Assembly: GCA_008711295.1 (NCBI GenBank)
Contig: VUYV01000214.1
Coordinates: 1,505,045 to 1,569,044 of the forward strand
Length of the DNA: 64,000 bases
Direction of reading: 5' to 3'
DNA from: Anarhynchus alexandrinus
Lineage: Eukaryota; Chordata; Aves; Charadriiformes; Charadriidae
How positions within the stretch are numbered: position 1 is the stretch's first letter; each line of letters opens with the position of its first letter. The position numbers and the translations under genes were made by a program. This document shows, one piece after another, positions 28,087 to 40,757 of this stretch. The notes beneath the pieces are model-generated. The model was given only the letters and a program-made list of their open reading frames with translations. It had not been told where the DNA came from and made no database searches.

Positions 28087-29189
28087 TTCTCTATGAAGTA
28101 TATGCCATTTACAAGCAGAATGTTGTCTCCATTCTAGTCACCAGCCACAGGAGCTCAGTTGGGGCCCTGAGTGTCAAGCTGAGAGCTTTCCTTTCACCGT
28201 AATAAAGCTCCTGTAGGCTAAACTACTGGTAGGCCATCAGTTACACTTCTGAAATCCCTTTGATGGGCTTACACAAATGCAAAGATTCGTATTTAGCAAT
28301 GCTGTTGATGGTATACCACAATGATGGTTCTTGAATTGTGCTCACCCTGCGTTGCCTTCTGTGTGTTTGCATGTGTGAGTGTATATGTATGGATATGTGC
28401 ACAAATATACATAGAGATATGAAGTGTGAGGATTTATGTCATACAGACACCTGAGTTTCACAAATATTTGTGCATGTACTTAATATTAAACAGGGACTTG
28501 AACTAGAGCAAGGAAAAGCTACTGAAAGCTTATTTTAAAAACCCTGTTCCTGTGGCTGTGGTATCTCACCCGATCAGGAGCACTCATTTTATCAAAGAGA
28601 AATTACAACAATGAAAAATGATGACAGTTCTTAAATACAGTCCCTGTTTGTTTAGCTTTTATTTACTTCACTTTGAAATAATACACTGTAATCTTTACAG
28701 TTTTTAAAGACTTTCTCCCTAAACAGTGGCATCCAAGTAGATGGCCTAGCCAACGCTTTGTTTCCCCTGGTCAGATACACTGGTAAGAGGCAGCAGATTG
28801 TGTTTTCAGGAGACTTGAGAAACTTACTGGCAAGCTTTCCTGGGGTTATCCTCACATGTCAGAGATGATGTCTGTATAGAACGTAGACTTCCTAACAATG
28901 TGGCTTCCTTGGAAGGCATTTTTTTTTATTTCACTCATTCTGAATGAATGAAAAAGTCCGTGGGGAAGGAGTCAGTTCTTAAATAAAATACTTGTTCTTA
29001 CAATTACCATATTCCTGCTTCCTCTCTACCCCTCCAAAATTCACTGTAAATAAGAAGGTGTGGTAATTAATTGCAAGCCAAGTGGCACAATTAATGTTCT
29101 ACAAATACAGTATCCTCTGGGTGAAGTGATATTGCTAAGTTATAATATGTCCAGTTCTGTGTTTGAATACCAATACAGACAGCCACATG

Positions 29190-29206
29190 CACACACACAC
29201 ACGTGT
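29190..29206. repeat. Short (CA)n followed by GTGTG
   Basis: CACACACACACAC then GTGTG, about 490 bp upstream of the exon 12 homologue. It is a short microsatellite. Confidence 0.8.
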
Positions 29207-29696
29207 GCCAAGAGGGTGTGTTGTGTTATTTTTATTTTTTTTTTAGATGTGATACTTCAATTTTTCTTTCCTTACTAGAGAATTCAAAGTACTTTTTAAA
29301 GGACTTAATTTCTGTGCAATAGAGCTCATGGTCTCAATAAAAGCAAAATAAGGAATGCAGTCATGGTTCTAAAAACATTTCACATTCTTCAAACTGATGC
29401 CAGTTGTATGCATTGACAGTAATCCTGTCTAATCCCCTCCACACTTATTATCTTTGTACACCTGCTTTCATTGTCTCACTTATCAGTTTTTTATACTTAG
29501 AAACACAGTATACAAGAGGGTAAAGCAACAGAACAATATACACTTGCACACACAGTGTGTTATGCTACAATTTTGCATTGTAGACATAAAACATATTTCT
29601 AGATTTTGGTGCTTGGAATTAACATCTTCCATTAAGATATTTTCCCTACTTCTCCCCCCTTCCACCCCCCCGGTGCATGTTTGTCTTTCTTGGCAG

Positions 29697-29772
29697 ATTA
29701 ACTGAAGCACATCAAACAGCTGTAAAAGTCATCAGGAGGATGCAGTATTTTGTAGCCAGAAGAAACTTTCAG
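29697..29772 (+). pseudogene. KCNQ1: KCNQ1-type exon 12 homologue (intact exon of the broken gene)
   Basis: The exon starts after a pyrimidine-rich acceptor ending TTGGCAG and stops before a GTAAGC donor. It is 76 nt, the same as human exon 12, and has the same phases: its first base completes an arginine codon and it ends on a complete Gln codon. The translation reads LTEAHQTAVKVIRRMQYF then VARRNFQ. Human KCNQ1 has LREHHRATIKVIRRMQYF then VAKKKFQ, so the helix B core VIRRMQYFVA is unchanged. There is no stop or indel. Helix B binds calmodulin and PIP2 in Kv7 channels, and the basic KKK cluster is RRN here. This is the best-preserved exon of the locus, which suggests that inactivation is recent or that a truncated product is still selected. 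Confidence 0.9.
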
Positions 29773-32394
29773 GTAAGCAGCACCATTAAACATAAGTACA
29801 ATATGTAGGCTTAAGTATATGACATTGAAAGTGCTCTGAGAGCAAATTTGTCTTTGGGCATGCGGTTGTAATAAGTCAAAGATACCGTTTAGGCTCTCAG
29901 CCTCATACTTAACCCATGTGGATTTTTTCATAGCATGGGCAAAACTATGAACTATCCATGGGTATAGTACGATACGAAAACCTTCTGAATTTATGGAGTC
30001 AGCATAGTTATGTTTTAAATACATCAGAGAGATTAAAACTATGTTTTTTTTGTTTTTTTTTTCTAAAGAAGATTAAGGACACCATTCCTGGAAAATAAAA
30101 TCAGTAGGATAAAACTTAGGATATTTCAAATCACAAGGCACCTAATGTTCTGGAGCTGTCAGCCAATAGCATTCATGCCAAACTTTAAAAACTGAACTTG
30201 ATCAGTATATGGAGAGGATTCTCTGAGTTGGTGTTAGTGAAAGGGAAGAAAAAGTGGAAGTATATTCCGTTTTTTTCTTTCTTGGGGCTGTGAAATATAG
30301 CTTATAGGAGACTCCCCATGCTAATTAGATTTTGGAAGTTCAAAGCTGGGTGGTATTATTTTGAGTTTTGCATTAGGAGCTCTAAGCACGCTGGATGTAG
30401 ACTGCTGAGCCCAAAAGGCCAGGATTTGGGATTATGGACAGAAAGAAAGTTAAAGAAGTTCTTCGAGTTCTGCATTTACCAAACCTCCCTGGAAGCCCAT
30501 TATCTCCCTCCTTAAGTTGTATTGTACTAGCGTTTCCTAATAAAAACATGACAAGAGATTGTGCTGAAGTTTGGCAGGACATAAGATGCTCAGATCTAAA
30601 GCTTTATGGGAGAAGAGGAAAGAAAAATGGTGAAAGTTGGAAGGATATTTTTACTGTGCTTTAGAGAGGACTCAGAGCTGATGATTTGGTAAAAGGGATA
30701 ACAGAGAGAGGACTTCTTTTGAGGGAGAAAATAAATTTCACTGGGAATAAGTAGAATGAATTATGCACATAGTAGCCCATGGGGAGAGGGGAGGGAGGTG
30801 GGGAAAAATCCCCAGCACATCTAGGCTCTGTGCAATGCATCATGTTTAAATAGAGAGTGTCCAAAGGAAAGGACAGAGGATTTAGCCAAAATGCTCTCAA
30901 AGCACCCCCGCTAGTCAATCTAAAGAGTGATACTGGCACTGTTTCTCTGGGTGAAGACAATAGGCTGCTTTTCTGGCCAGAAATAGTGATGTGTCAGCGT
31001 CTGCAAAAAGTGAGGCTGGGGAAGGCAAAAAAAAAAAAAAAAAAAAANCGATAAACTGAAAGCTGAAACCTCCCTCCCCGGCAAAGTATCTCTTCTCACA
31101 AATGCACACGAATGTACACGCACACTACCAGAGCCGTGAACTCTTCTGAAAGTAATAATGCAGGTAAGTGTTGACAGCTGAGCGCAAAGAAGGCATTTTA
31201 TCATGAAGAGCTTTTGCTTCTTCATTCATTTCACAGGGTTTGTTTCCATTCCAGTTCCATGCTTTCATTTGAAATTTCTAGGATCCTGTGGCTGCCTTCC
31301 AAGCATGACTCCAGCACATACTGTAGGTGTTCAATGCATGTGTGCAGTGGTGCATGCTAATGGCTCTGGCTGAAGCCGTGGCAGAGTGGAAACAGACAAC
31401 AAGATGACTAATGAGCTGTTTTCAGTAATTTCCAATTAGATTTGCAGTTTACCTTTCTTTTTTTTTCTTCTTTTCTTGAGTCGGAGCCAAAAAGGAGACA
31501 TCTTGCCCCACATTTCCCATAGGGTTTGGTACGGCTCTGAAAACGCTGGTGTTTTCAAAAGGATGTCATTTGCATTTATTCCACCACACACACGCATTAC
31601 TTTTACTTGATAAAATTTTGCCATGGTGCACTTTTTATAATCACATCACTTTATGCAAATTCTCTAGAATTGTTTCAAAATTCTGCCTTAGTAGTTACAG
31701 CAAGAAACCAGAGCTTGGCAGAAGCACCTGGGTTCTAATTAGAATGGGAATAAAGTTGGGCAGATGGCAGCTTTTTAGCTCTCTTGCATTTTTTTATCTG
31801 TCCTTTTTTTATTTATTTGAATTGCACCTTTCTTTTCTGACCTCGTAGGTATCATTAAAGACAAAGAAGCGCAAAACAAATCTATGTGCAGCAGTCTGAA
31901 GACTTATGCAAAGCATCTGTCCTCCCAGTTACTTAAGCAGTAATAATTCTGTCACCAGACATCTTTAGTCTTTAGGGGCATTTGATTCGGGGTCTAAGTG
32001 TTGGGCCTATGTCTGTGGTTCAGTCCTCTGACGTAATGATTAACATATGGTTTTGGAATGAGCCGAGAGATATCGCACATGATAGTCTTAGATAAATTAT
32101 ATATCTTGTTTTTTTGTTTTTTAAATACACTGTGAAGGTCTAATATTTTGCTCAGTATGAAGTAACATTAAGACATTACTCTAACTGACAGTAATAGGAA
32201 ACATTTGGCTCCATCTCCACAATAAATATGCACTCCTACAATGCCTACATATTTTTTATTCATTGCAACAGCCATTGCAAAATGGGAAGCAAATAACCTC
32301 TGGAAGCTAAAAAATAGAATGAAGGCCTGTCTGAAGTAAAAATCAACTTTAAACTATACTTGCCTTTCAATCTCATGTATGACTCCTTTCACAG
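29773..32394 (+). other. Intron between exon 12 and 13 homologues (2.6 kb)
   Basis: It begins GTAAGC and ends CACAG. It holds the poly-A/N break at 31027-31048 and a donor-like GTAAGTG at 31164 with no matching upstream exon. No interspersed repeat was recognised. Confidence 0.75.
31027..31048. other. 21-base poly-A run ending in N (assembly break)
   Basis: GGAAGGC is followed by 21 A and then N at 31048, before CGATAAACTG. A homopolymer with an unresolved base marks a sequencing or assembly break in the exon 12-13 intron. The true length and any missing bases are unknown. Confidence 0.85.
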
Positions 32395-32489
32395 CAAGCT
32401 CGGAAACTGTATGACGTACGTGATGTGATTGAATAGTACTCAGAAGGACACCTCAGTATGATGGTTCGGATAAAAGAACTTCAAAGAAG
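32395..32489 (+). pseudogene. KCNQ1: KCNQ1-type exon 13 homologue with in-frame TAG
   Basis: The acceptor is CTTTCACAG and the donor GTAGGT. The exon is 95 nt, identical to human exon 13, and has the same phase, ending in AG of a split arginine codon. It reads QARKLYDVRDVIE, stop, YSEGHLSMMVRIKELQR. Human has QARKPYDVRDVIE, Q, YSQGHLNLMVRIKELQR. The stop is TAG at 32434-32436, replacing the CAG codon of Gln544 (human numbering); a single C-to-T change would make it. Pro535 is also Leu, in an otherwise invariant RPYDV/KPYDV motif. The stop lies between helices B and C, so a product ending here would lack helix C and the helix D tetramerisation coiled coil. The remaining codons after the stop are still clearly channel-like, so decay has not gone far. 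Confidence 0.9.
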
Positions 32490-33479
32490 GTAGGTCCTGT
32501 CTACCTCATGAAATATTTGATTTCTCTGGTGCCAGCTGGCCTTAGGAGAGATGTGTACTTAATGAACAGTAATTGTCCAAAATTGCAGGCACAACAGGGA
32601 GCACAATATCTAGAGGATTTAACTTGGAGTCATTTTTAACCCTTTTTATGACCAGGTTTACAATTATACTTTATCCTCCTCCTCTCTTCCTCCAAATGAA
32701 ATTAAAAGAAATTAAGGTGCATGCTGTGAAGTTTATAGTATGAAGTGAACTTTTCTGCCCTCTTCTTAGAAAAGGATAACTTTTCAAATAATGATTTGCC
32801 TTTCTATCCCCTTTCTGTGGTTCTCCACAGCTGAGAGAAATCTGGTTTGCTGGTGCTCCCCTCTCTGTCTGGAACTCTTCCCTTCCCACATTCCTCCTTG
32901 CACATGCTTTCTCTGAGTTTTGGGATTGCAGCTGAAATATTTTGCCACAAGACTGTTCTCTTCTGTTTCAGCACAAAGTGCTTTTCTCTACAAATTAACA
33001 CTGTGGACTGGGACACCAGCTGAACTCCTCTGTCCCTTAAATGAAATGAGAAAAAAAGTCCTATTGAATGGAATCTACTGTGTCAACACATACAGATATT
33101 AAATCCGCCTGCAAGAGATTCAAGGAATAGTTGGAAATGTTATTAAGAAGTCATTCTGTTTGTATGCTTTTTATTATTAGATTACATATGACAAAGGGGA
33201 AGTATGTTTTAGTTACAACATGAAAGTCTAAGAAATAAAATATTAGTACTCACAAAAATAACAATAATAATAGGGTTTGATTTTGGAAAACAAACTCTAA
33301 AGAACTAACTGCTGACTATGTGCAGAAAATCATGTTAGGCTCATGTTTTTACTTGTTTTGTTGTAGGTATAAAGCTACCATAAATTCTCATGTAAATTAT
33401 GCTCCTGTACTTTTTCTAGCAACAGAGTTTAAGTTGCTTGGTTAATTGCACTGTTGGTAATTCTCTGTTTGCTTTTCAG
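32490..33479 (+). other. Intron between exon 13 and 14 homologues (1.0 kb)
   Basis: It begins GTAGGT and ends GCTTTTCAG. It is AT-rich with no repeat recognised, and its size is close to the roughly 1 kb of the corresponding human intron. Confidence 0.75.
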
Positions 33480-33520
33480 GTTGGACAATTCTTTGGGAAA
33501 GACAGGTCTTTTCCTCCCAG
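33480..33520 (+). pseudogene. KCNQ1: KCNQ1-type exon 14 homologue, donor shifted or lost
   Basis: After the acceptor TTGCTTTTCAG, the first base completes the split arginine codon left by the previous exon, and the frame reads LDNSLGKTGLFLP. Human exon 14 has LDQSIGKPSLFISVS, so LD-S-GK--LF is kept while PS has become TG. Human exon 14 is 47 nt; at that position here (after 33526) there is TG, not GT. The nearest usable donor is GT at 33521 (CAG followed by GTCTAG), giving 41 nt and an in-frame loss of two codons with the phase preserved. That donor is weak at +3 to +6. The segment encodes the linker after helix C. Homology rests on a short match plus order, phase and acceptor, so it is less certain than exons 12 and 13. 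Confidence 0.75.
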
Positions 33521-36500
33521 GTCTAGTGACTGCATTTTATGCAAAATTATTAGCTTCATAACTTCACGAGAATACCTGTGGCTACAGTAATATGGATTTA
33601 TAATCCAGCCAATTATGCATGAATGTATAGTTGTGTTAACAAGCCCTGGAATGACTGTTTAAAGATAAATACCTTGCATTCAGGTGGTAGTGGAGTAAAA
33701 GGAAATTAAGAATAAATGTTAAAAATGTGTATCAGTACACGGTGAGTTGGAAACATATTGCCAGAAATTTTTCCACAAAAATATTCTTTCTAAATCTTTT
33801 GTGCTGGGGTTAGAATATAAGTTGGTTCCACTTATAAGATTTCTTCCTTTCTGAACAACCTATGGATTTTGGTTTTGGAAAGCTCAAGGGAAGATCAAGG
33901 GTATCATTCAGGAAGAACTCTAGCCTTGAAAGCTAGAGTGATAGAAGCGGTATGAAATTCAATCATAAAAAATGCAAGATCAGGAACAGGGAAATGACTA
34001 AAAAAAATCTCCTATGTGCTAATAGCAGTGAACAGTCTGGCATGTCTGAGAAAAAGAAATGCTTGGTATGCTAATTAATTGTAAGCAAACACCAACTGAA
34101 TGTAAGAAAACGCTGTGATACATCCATGAAAAAATTAGTCTGATTCTAGGATCAGGAGAGATATTTTCAAAATATACAGGGAAGTTTACACGTCTTTGCA
34201 CATGACTAGGGTATGCTTATGTGGCACACAGTGCATAGATTGGATTCCACGTCTTTAGGAAAGACTGAGTGCAACAAAAACAGGGAAAAAAATGCTAGGA
34301 TGACTAGGGAAAAGGAGAACCTATCCTGTTCGTGGGAAATAGAAGTTTGCCCTTTTTAAGCTAGCAAAACAAAGGGCTGGAAAGAGTTGTCTGTTAATTC
34401 TGCAAGGGGAGTAATTAATTGTGAGGCAAAAGAAATACGTAAGGGAAAGGACAGTGCAAGCAGATGAAAAAATGTTTGTGAACGGGCCATAAACACGTTT
34501 AAGCTGAAAATGTATAGCCAGGAGGGAAGTCCCTGGTCCTGCACAGTGATGAGATCCTGGGAAAACCTTGTGGTGGGAATCATGGAGATCAGAAACCTGA
34601 GTGCTTGCCTGGGAAGGACTGAAAGAAATGTTTACTTTTTATTGCAAGAGATTGACCTCAATTTCCACAGGCCCCGTCTCATTCTCTATCCCTGCAAGCT
34701 CAAAAGTGACTTGGAACTAAAGTCCCTACCCCCAAGTGACTTTGAGCAGTCATGGGCATAAGTGTAACTGAGGGTGCCAAAGTTATTCCAGAGCCTTTAG
34801 AAAATGTCATATTATCAGTGGTTAAAATGGTTTATATTATCAGAATGAGGAGCATCTCTCAAAACACATATTTAACATCTGATTTCTGCAGAAGACCCAG
34901 TAGTAGAATCCTCTTTCCCTGTAGCTGAGCTGGTTTTGGACCACAGGAAAATAATCTGTCAGTTTAAGCATATCTATAAATATTTACGCTTGGGAATTCA
35001 TTCCACAATGTGCAAGCTAAATTTATGGAAAAACTTTGCTCATCTCCAAGAATGTATTATTTTATTTCAAATGTAACTTCACCAAATTAAAACTGTAATT
35101 TGTGCTCAAAAAGACTAGCGTTAGAGACACATTTTATGAAACAGCTTCTTGTTTCAGAGGTGAGGAATAATTAGAAGTGTTGGCTGCAAAGCAGCTAATT
35201 GTGAAATAATGTTCTGAGCAGTTTGGGAAGACGAAGATGTTCAGGAGGTTTTGTCTCACCAAATCAGGGGTCAAAAGGGTCATAGCAACCATTGGGAGGA
35301 CCTTAAGTGGGTCTGTGGATTTGAATAAGTGTTCCAACAGTTCAAATTTTGCAAAGAGTCTAAAGTACTGAGGAAGAGCCATGTGGTTGTGTCCATGATT
35401 GATTGAGTCCTGGGCAGCTCCTTTGCAAAGCCTACACTAGAACATTGGACAACAGAAGCAATGTGAATGATCTACCTATAGGCCTGAGGTTACACATCAA
35501 CTTGCTGTACCAACCACATCCTGGAGAGATAGCCTGTAAATACAGTCTCAGATGATTAAGGGGGAAAAAAAGTTCAAGTCAAAATCTGCCACACATTTTT
35601 TATCATTCATTATCATTTTTTTTTATCAAAAATTCTTGCTCTGACTTAATATGTGGAAAAAAACCTACTGGCTTCCAGAGGTAAGATAAGTTGGGTTAGG
35701 CTCATCTTCAGAATTCATGATGGATAGTCTTACTGTGGAGAGCATCATAGGACTTCAGAGATATTTGGGAAAGCCATAATCATCTGGAGAAGATTATGGC
35801 ATCCACGTCCATGCAACTAGCTTCCCATGTTAGTCTTTTCCTGCAACGTTACTACTGAATAGCTGCTCTGAGACAGCTCTCTTAGATGCAAAAGCATGGT
35901 GGCCCTGCTAAGAATGATGTCTGCCTCCACAGCATGCCAACTCTACAAAGTTATATCTCTTTCAAAGACATATAGCTCAGCCCTCAAATGGACTGAATAA
36001 ATACGGACTGGGAAACGGTTGTTAGGGATGCAAAACCTGGTAAGCTCAGTTATGGATTTGCAAGACCAAAACCAAAAGTTATTTGATCTGGTAGTTATTT
36101 TATCTAAACCCTCCACAAATCCAAAAATAAGATAAGTAGTTCCAGATAAATGGTCTGCAGAACTAAAACTAGGGTTAGTTTGTGATTAGTCCCAGTATTA
36201 CCTAACCCACCAATAATCAAGCGATGAACAGTGGTGAGTGGTTATAGTATTGATCTGCTTTGGGTGGAAACAGACTCTTGCACTGTCCTCCTCTGGAAAA
36301 TAGACTTATTCCTGAGTTTTCCTCAGAATAGATGGCTTATTTTACACTGAAAATGTACTTTCAATATGATATATTTTTTTCATTTCAAAGGCATTGCTGA
36401 AAACCTCATTTGTAAACAATATGGGTGTTTCCTGCAGATTGTGTTATTTTTGTATTGATGGCAAGCAAAAGAGAAATGATAATGCAAAGAAAATTAAACC

Positions 36501-36586
36501 GCTGAGGAGAAAAACATGAGAAGAATTTTCCTTTCCAGCTCCTTTTTTTTCCTGTTTTATTGTACTCCCATTCAAAGAATTTCAAG

Positions 36587-36655
36587 GTCTGACTCCAAGC
36601 CTGTTGAAATGAATGGGAGTCTTCCCAGTGACCTCAGTGGGTTTTGGATCAGGCT
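36587..36655. repeat. Ancient palindromic interspersed repeat (GGATCAGGC type)
   Basis: The left arm GACTCCAAGCCTGTTGAAAT and the right arm CAGTGGGTTTTGGATCAGGC are imperfect inverted copies around GGGAGTCTTCCCAGTGAC. The pattern (CCAAAGCCCATTGAAGTCAATGG and its reverse) is a common old repeat in turtle, crocodile and bird DNA. I cannot give its library name. It is probably a relic of a small non-autonomous DNA element; it codes for nothing. Confidence 0.6.
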
Positions 36656-39600
36656 GTTACTGAAACCCTGTTGTCAACTTTGATAGTACTATATGAAGTA
36701 ATTGCAGTGTGACTATAGTATTATTACCTTTCAAAAGTGAATGATGTCATAAAAGACCCAGAATTTGAATTCACTGGAAGCAATTACTGTTATTTTTCAA
36801 GTTAATTTCTCAAAGATAAAAAGCACCAAAAGCTGTGTTAAAACAAGATAAGGGTACAAGAAAAGAATAAAAGCCGTGCTGGGTCAGACCAGTCCTGACT
36901 CTGATGGAGCCAAAAGCAAGGTGCTTTGGGAAATGTATGAAAAAAGGGCACGCATAAGCCTCTAACCTTCCTGTAAGCTTTCAGCCATTTGCAGATCAGA
37001 GAATTCCTGACATGTTTTCTGTGGATTTAGCAGTCCTAACTGGTTTGTCCTCAGCAAGCTTGCCTGGTTTCCCCTGTAAACTTTTAACATCTGTGATATT
37101 TTGTGGCAAGAATTTTCATGATTTAAGTTTCGCATACACATATTGGGAGGAATCCTCCCTTTCTGCTTGCTTTGGTCTTGGCATCTACTAGCTTTCTTTG
37201 AAACTCCTAGCATCAGGAGTGGATTTAAAAACATTGAGATCATGAATAAATTTTCCGAAGGCTTGAATCCCATTTTTATGAGTATACCCAGAAGACTGTG
37301 TCGTAGTTTCATTGAAAGCCCATCTCAGTGTTCCAGGCGTAAGATGAAACAAAGGTTCCTGTAATAGTAAACAAACCCCTTAATACTTGGAAGTGTTGAT
37401 ATAGAGGCAAAGCACGTATTAATAACATTTATTGAATTAACAAAGCAGACACTTATGTAATGATACAAATAAGAAGAGTGTAATACTTGATCATGACTAC
37501 ACATGATGGAGTTAATTGCTTTTGAATGTAACTTTTGAGACTTACTATAGCTTTTCAGGCGCGGAGGTGAAGAATAATGCCAAGGTAAAATAAAAGATGC
37601 AGTGTTTGGGTTCAGAAAAGTATGCAAAAGGCTGATGTTTATCTGCAGTTCATCTGAACCTCTTGGATCTGCATAACACAGGTGGGAATCCCTGGAGAAA
37701 AAGGTTTTCTTGTAAAATTTTGACAGTTCCATTGTTTGGGATTTTTTTCCATTAAGTGCTACCTAAGCTTTCTGATGCTATTTCCTTCCCAGCTGTTAAG
37801 AAGAAATTGGGTCACAATATCTTTTAAAGCATAATCAAAACTTAGTTTGATTTTTGTGTTTTTAAATCAATTAATATTTTAAATGAGAGATACCCTTATT
37901 TCTGCGGGAACTGATTTATTCCACCCCTCCTGGAGCAAAATCCATGGGAATGTGGTCAAAAATAAAACCACTTAGGTCAATCTTATGTAGCTGTCAGGTG
38001 TTCACAATCTTGCCTCTAAAAGTTAACTTTATTTTTGGGATTGATCTACCTCAATGCAAAGAGCCAGCAGAAATATCACATGTATCCTACTTTGAGGGCT
38101 TGGAACCTGCAGCTAATTTACTGTTTGTCCAGGTCCTCCAAACAGTGTTGAATTCCATTCTAATTAAAAAACTAATAAAGAAGCTTGTGTTTCATTTTGA
38201 ATTTGATATATTAATAGTTTTATAAATAGTATAACGATTGTGTGTCTAAATCCTGCCATCAGCATCTTCAGGAGGAAGGACAGAAATGTGATGTAGTTCA
38301 TAGCAGATTCAGTGTATATAGCTTCTCTCTAATAAATTGTTTATATTGTTTCTCATGAGGTGCTTGAGCAAATTGTGTCATCTCAGAGGCTGCATAAATG
38401 AAACAGGTAGGCAGACAGACCTTTTGTTTAGGGCTGTTTTATTTGTTGAAAGGTTATTGTGTGTTTTTAGGCTGGAAAGTTACTCAGTGCAGCTAGATTT
38501 CTGCAACTTGAAAAAGCTAGAAATTTCTACTTTCACTGTACTGTTGAACTTTCACCAGGGAACAGTCAGCTTTCTCACAAAGTTTTCTATGTTGCAGTAC
38601 AGCCTTCTAAACTAAAATGTTTTGGTAATTTACTTTTTTTAATTTTCTTTAGGCTGTCCAAGAGAAATCACAAGCGCCTGATCTAGGACTATGTCTTACC
38701 TTTTTTTAACTACTTCTACCTATGAGTTGTAAAAGGTTCTGTCTGACAAATAGAGAGACTCAAGTCAGAAGTCATGATGCCTAAGGAAATGTTGTTATTT
38801 GTTATTTTATGAATCCCGGGTTCAAAAGGGCGATCCTGACTTTTGTTTTCAGAAGGACGCCTGGTTTATAAACATAAGAATCTACATCTTACCATAAGCT
38901 CATCACAGTTTCCCCTACATAGAGCTTTTACAGAGCTGAAACAAATACAGGTCCAGAAGGTTGTAGTTGCATTGAGTTAGACAGAAGAAGCTATCTGCTT
39001 TCTGTAGTCCCTGTAGCGAACTTGATATAATTTGCCAAGGTTTTGAGATGTCTTTAGCAATCTGGAGTATCCTAGCTGTATCCTAGCTTACTTCTAGCTG
39101 TATACACCATAAAAGTAAAAATGAAGGAAGGATTCTTACTCTGTAGAAGTAGAATAGATCATTTCCAGCTTTTATAATTTTCAGACCATCTGGCTGCAAA
39201 TCTTCCTCTGTCCTAACGCTCCCTATAAGTATTTTTTCTAACCAAAGAAAAAACTTTTCTTAAAAGTTTTATATATTCTGATGAGATGGAGAACACTGAG
39301 TAAAAAATTAAGATTGTGTTGCTGTCCCTCATTTGATTTGCTCTTTTCCTCTTACTCCTTTCAGATGGTAATTACTGTTTTTTTTAAAAGAAAACAGACT
39401 TGAATAGCGAGTAATATGTCATTTATATCATGTGCTTCCATTTGGGCAAACAGTTGGAGATGGCTTTTCTTGTTTTCTCCAGTGGTGTGGGGAATACCTA
39501 AAAATTTTTATTTTTTTTTTTACAGGAGGCATCTCTTGTTCACTAGAAAAAGAGATGTGCCACCTTTGTGAAAATGCTAGGAATTAAACACAGGATTGTG

Positions 39601-40229
39601 TTGTTTTGAAAGTAGTATAGTATGTCTACTCAGGAAGGCAAAGACTTTCAGGGAAGAAGGTTACATATTGATAAAGATGAGAAATGGACTAGATGACCCA
39701 AGAACTATTCAGTTTCCTGAAGTATAATGCCTACTGCTTATATACTAGTGTTTTATCTGATTCAAGTCTAAGTATATGAAATGATGGTTTTGTATCACAC
39801 CAACCATGTGATACAAGCTTGTTTCAAGATTTTTCTTTCTTCTGAGCTAAAATTTGTCCATATTTATTTTCATCCAGTTATAAATAATTGTGTCTTCTTT
39901 CATGATGCTCATGTGTGTTTCCTTTGTGTCTGTGCATTCCACATATATATATAGACAGTTACTGGAATGCTTAGCTGGTCCGTATGTTTTATTGCAGACC
40001 AACATAAAGAACAGGCACAACTTAATACTAAAAGAAAGTTATTTTTTTGTTACAAAGCAAAGAATGTAGAATTTAAGGCATTTCAGATTTATAGTTAGCC
40101 ATACAATCTTTTCAACCATGTAAAATCAAATAATCTAATGTAGGAAGTCTAAAATCATATATCTTGAAAAGACTCCAGAGAGAAAGCATAAACATGAGAT
40201 AGAAATCAAATGTACTAGACCAAAATGTA

Positions 40230-40757
40230 CTCTCCGCTCACCTGGAATATTGCATCCAGCTCTGGAGCCCTCAACATAAGAAAGACATGGACCTGTTGGA
40301 GCGAGTCCAGAGGACGGCCACAAAGACGATCTGAGGGCTGGAGCACCTCTCCTATGAAGACAGGCTGAGAGAGTTGGTGCATTCAGCTTGGAGAAGACTC
40401 CAGGGAGACCTTATAGCAACTTTCCAGTATCTGAAGGCAGCCTACGAGAAAGCTGGAGAAGGTCTTTTTACAAGGGCATGTAGAGGTAGGACAAGGGGTA
40501 ATGGTTTAAAACTGCAAGAGGGCAGATTTAGATAGAATAGGTATCAGGAAGAATTTTTTCACTCTGAGGGTGGTGAGGCTCAGGAACAAATTACCCAGGG
40601 AAGTTGTGGATGCCCCATCCCTGGAAGTGTTCAAGGCCAGGTTGGATGAGACTTTGAGCAACCTGGACTAATGGGAGGTGTCCCTGCCCATGGCAGGGGT
40701 GTTAGAACTGGATGATCTTTAAGGTCCCTTCCAACCTAAACGATTTTATGATGCTAT
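40230..40757 (+). mobile_element. CR1 LINE 3' fragment in the exon 14-15 intron
   Basis: Starts at CTCCGCTCACCTGGAATATT, corresponding to the C-terminal reverse-transcriptase region, and runs to CCTAAACGATTTTATGATGC. It carries a TTGGAGCGAGTCCAGAGGA block, the GGGCATGTAGAGGTAGGAC block and the 3' UTR. There are several small deletions against the CR1 pattern (for example around 40235 and 40380) and a four-base insertion (AGAATAGG) near 40530, so it is an older, non-functional copy. It lies in the same orientation as the channel exons. Confidence 0.95.

Larger units (their letters stand above)
23186..29696. other. Intron-like DNA upstream of the channel exons
   Basis: No exon 11 candidate was found. 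A more GC-rich stretch at 25750-26040 has open frames on both strands but no recognised product. TG-rich sequence lies at 28360-28420. Confidence 0.55.

Noticed and set aside
31130..31170. Donor GTAAGTG at 31164 as the end of an extra channel exon
   Set aside because: No upstream acceptor with an open frame or homology; the flanking sequence is not channel-like and lies beside an assembly break.
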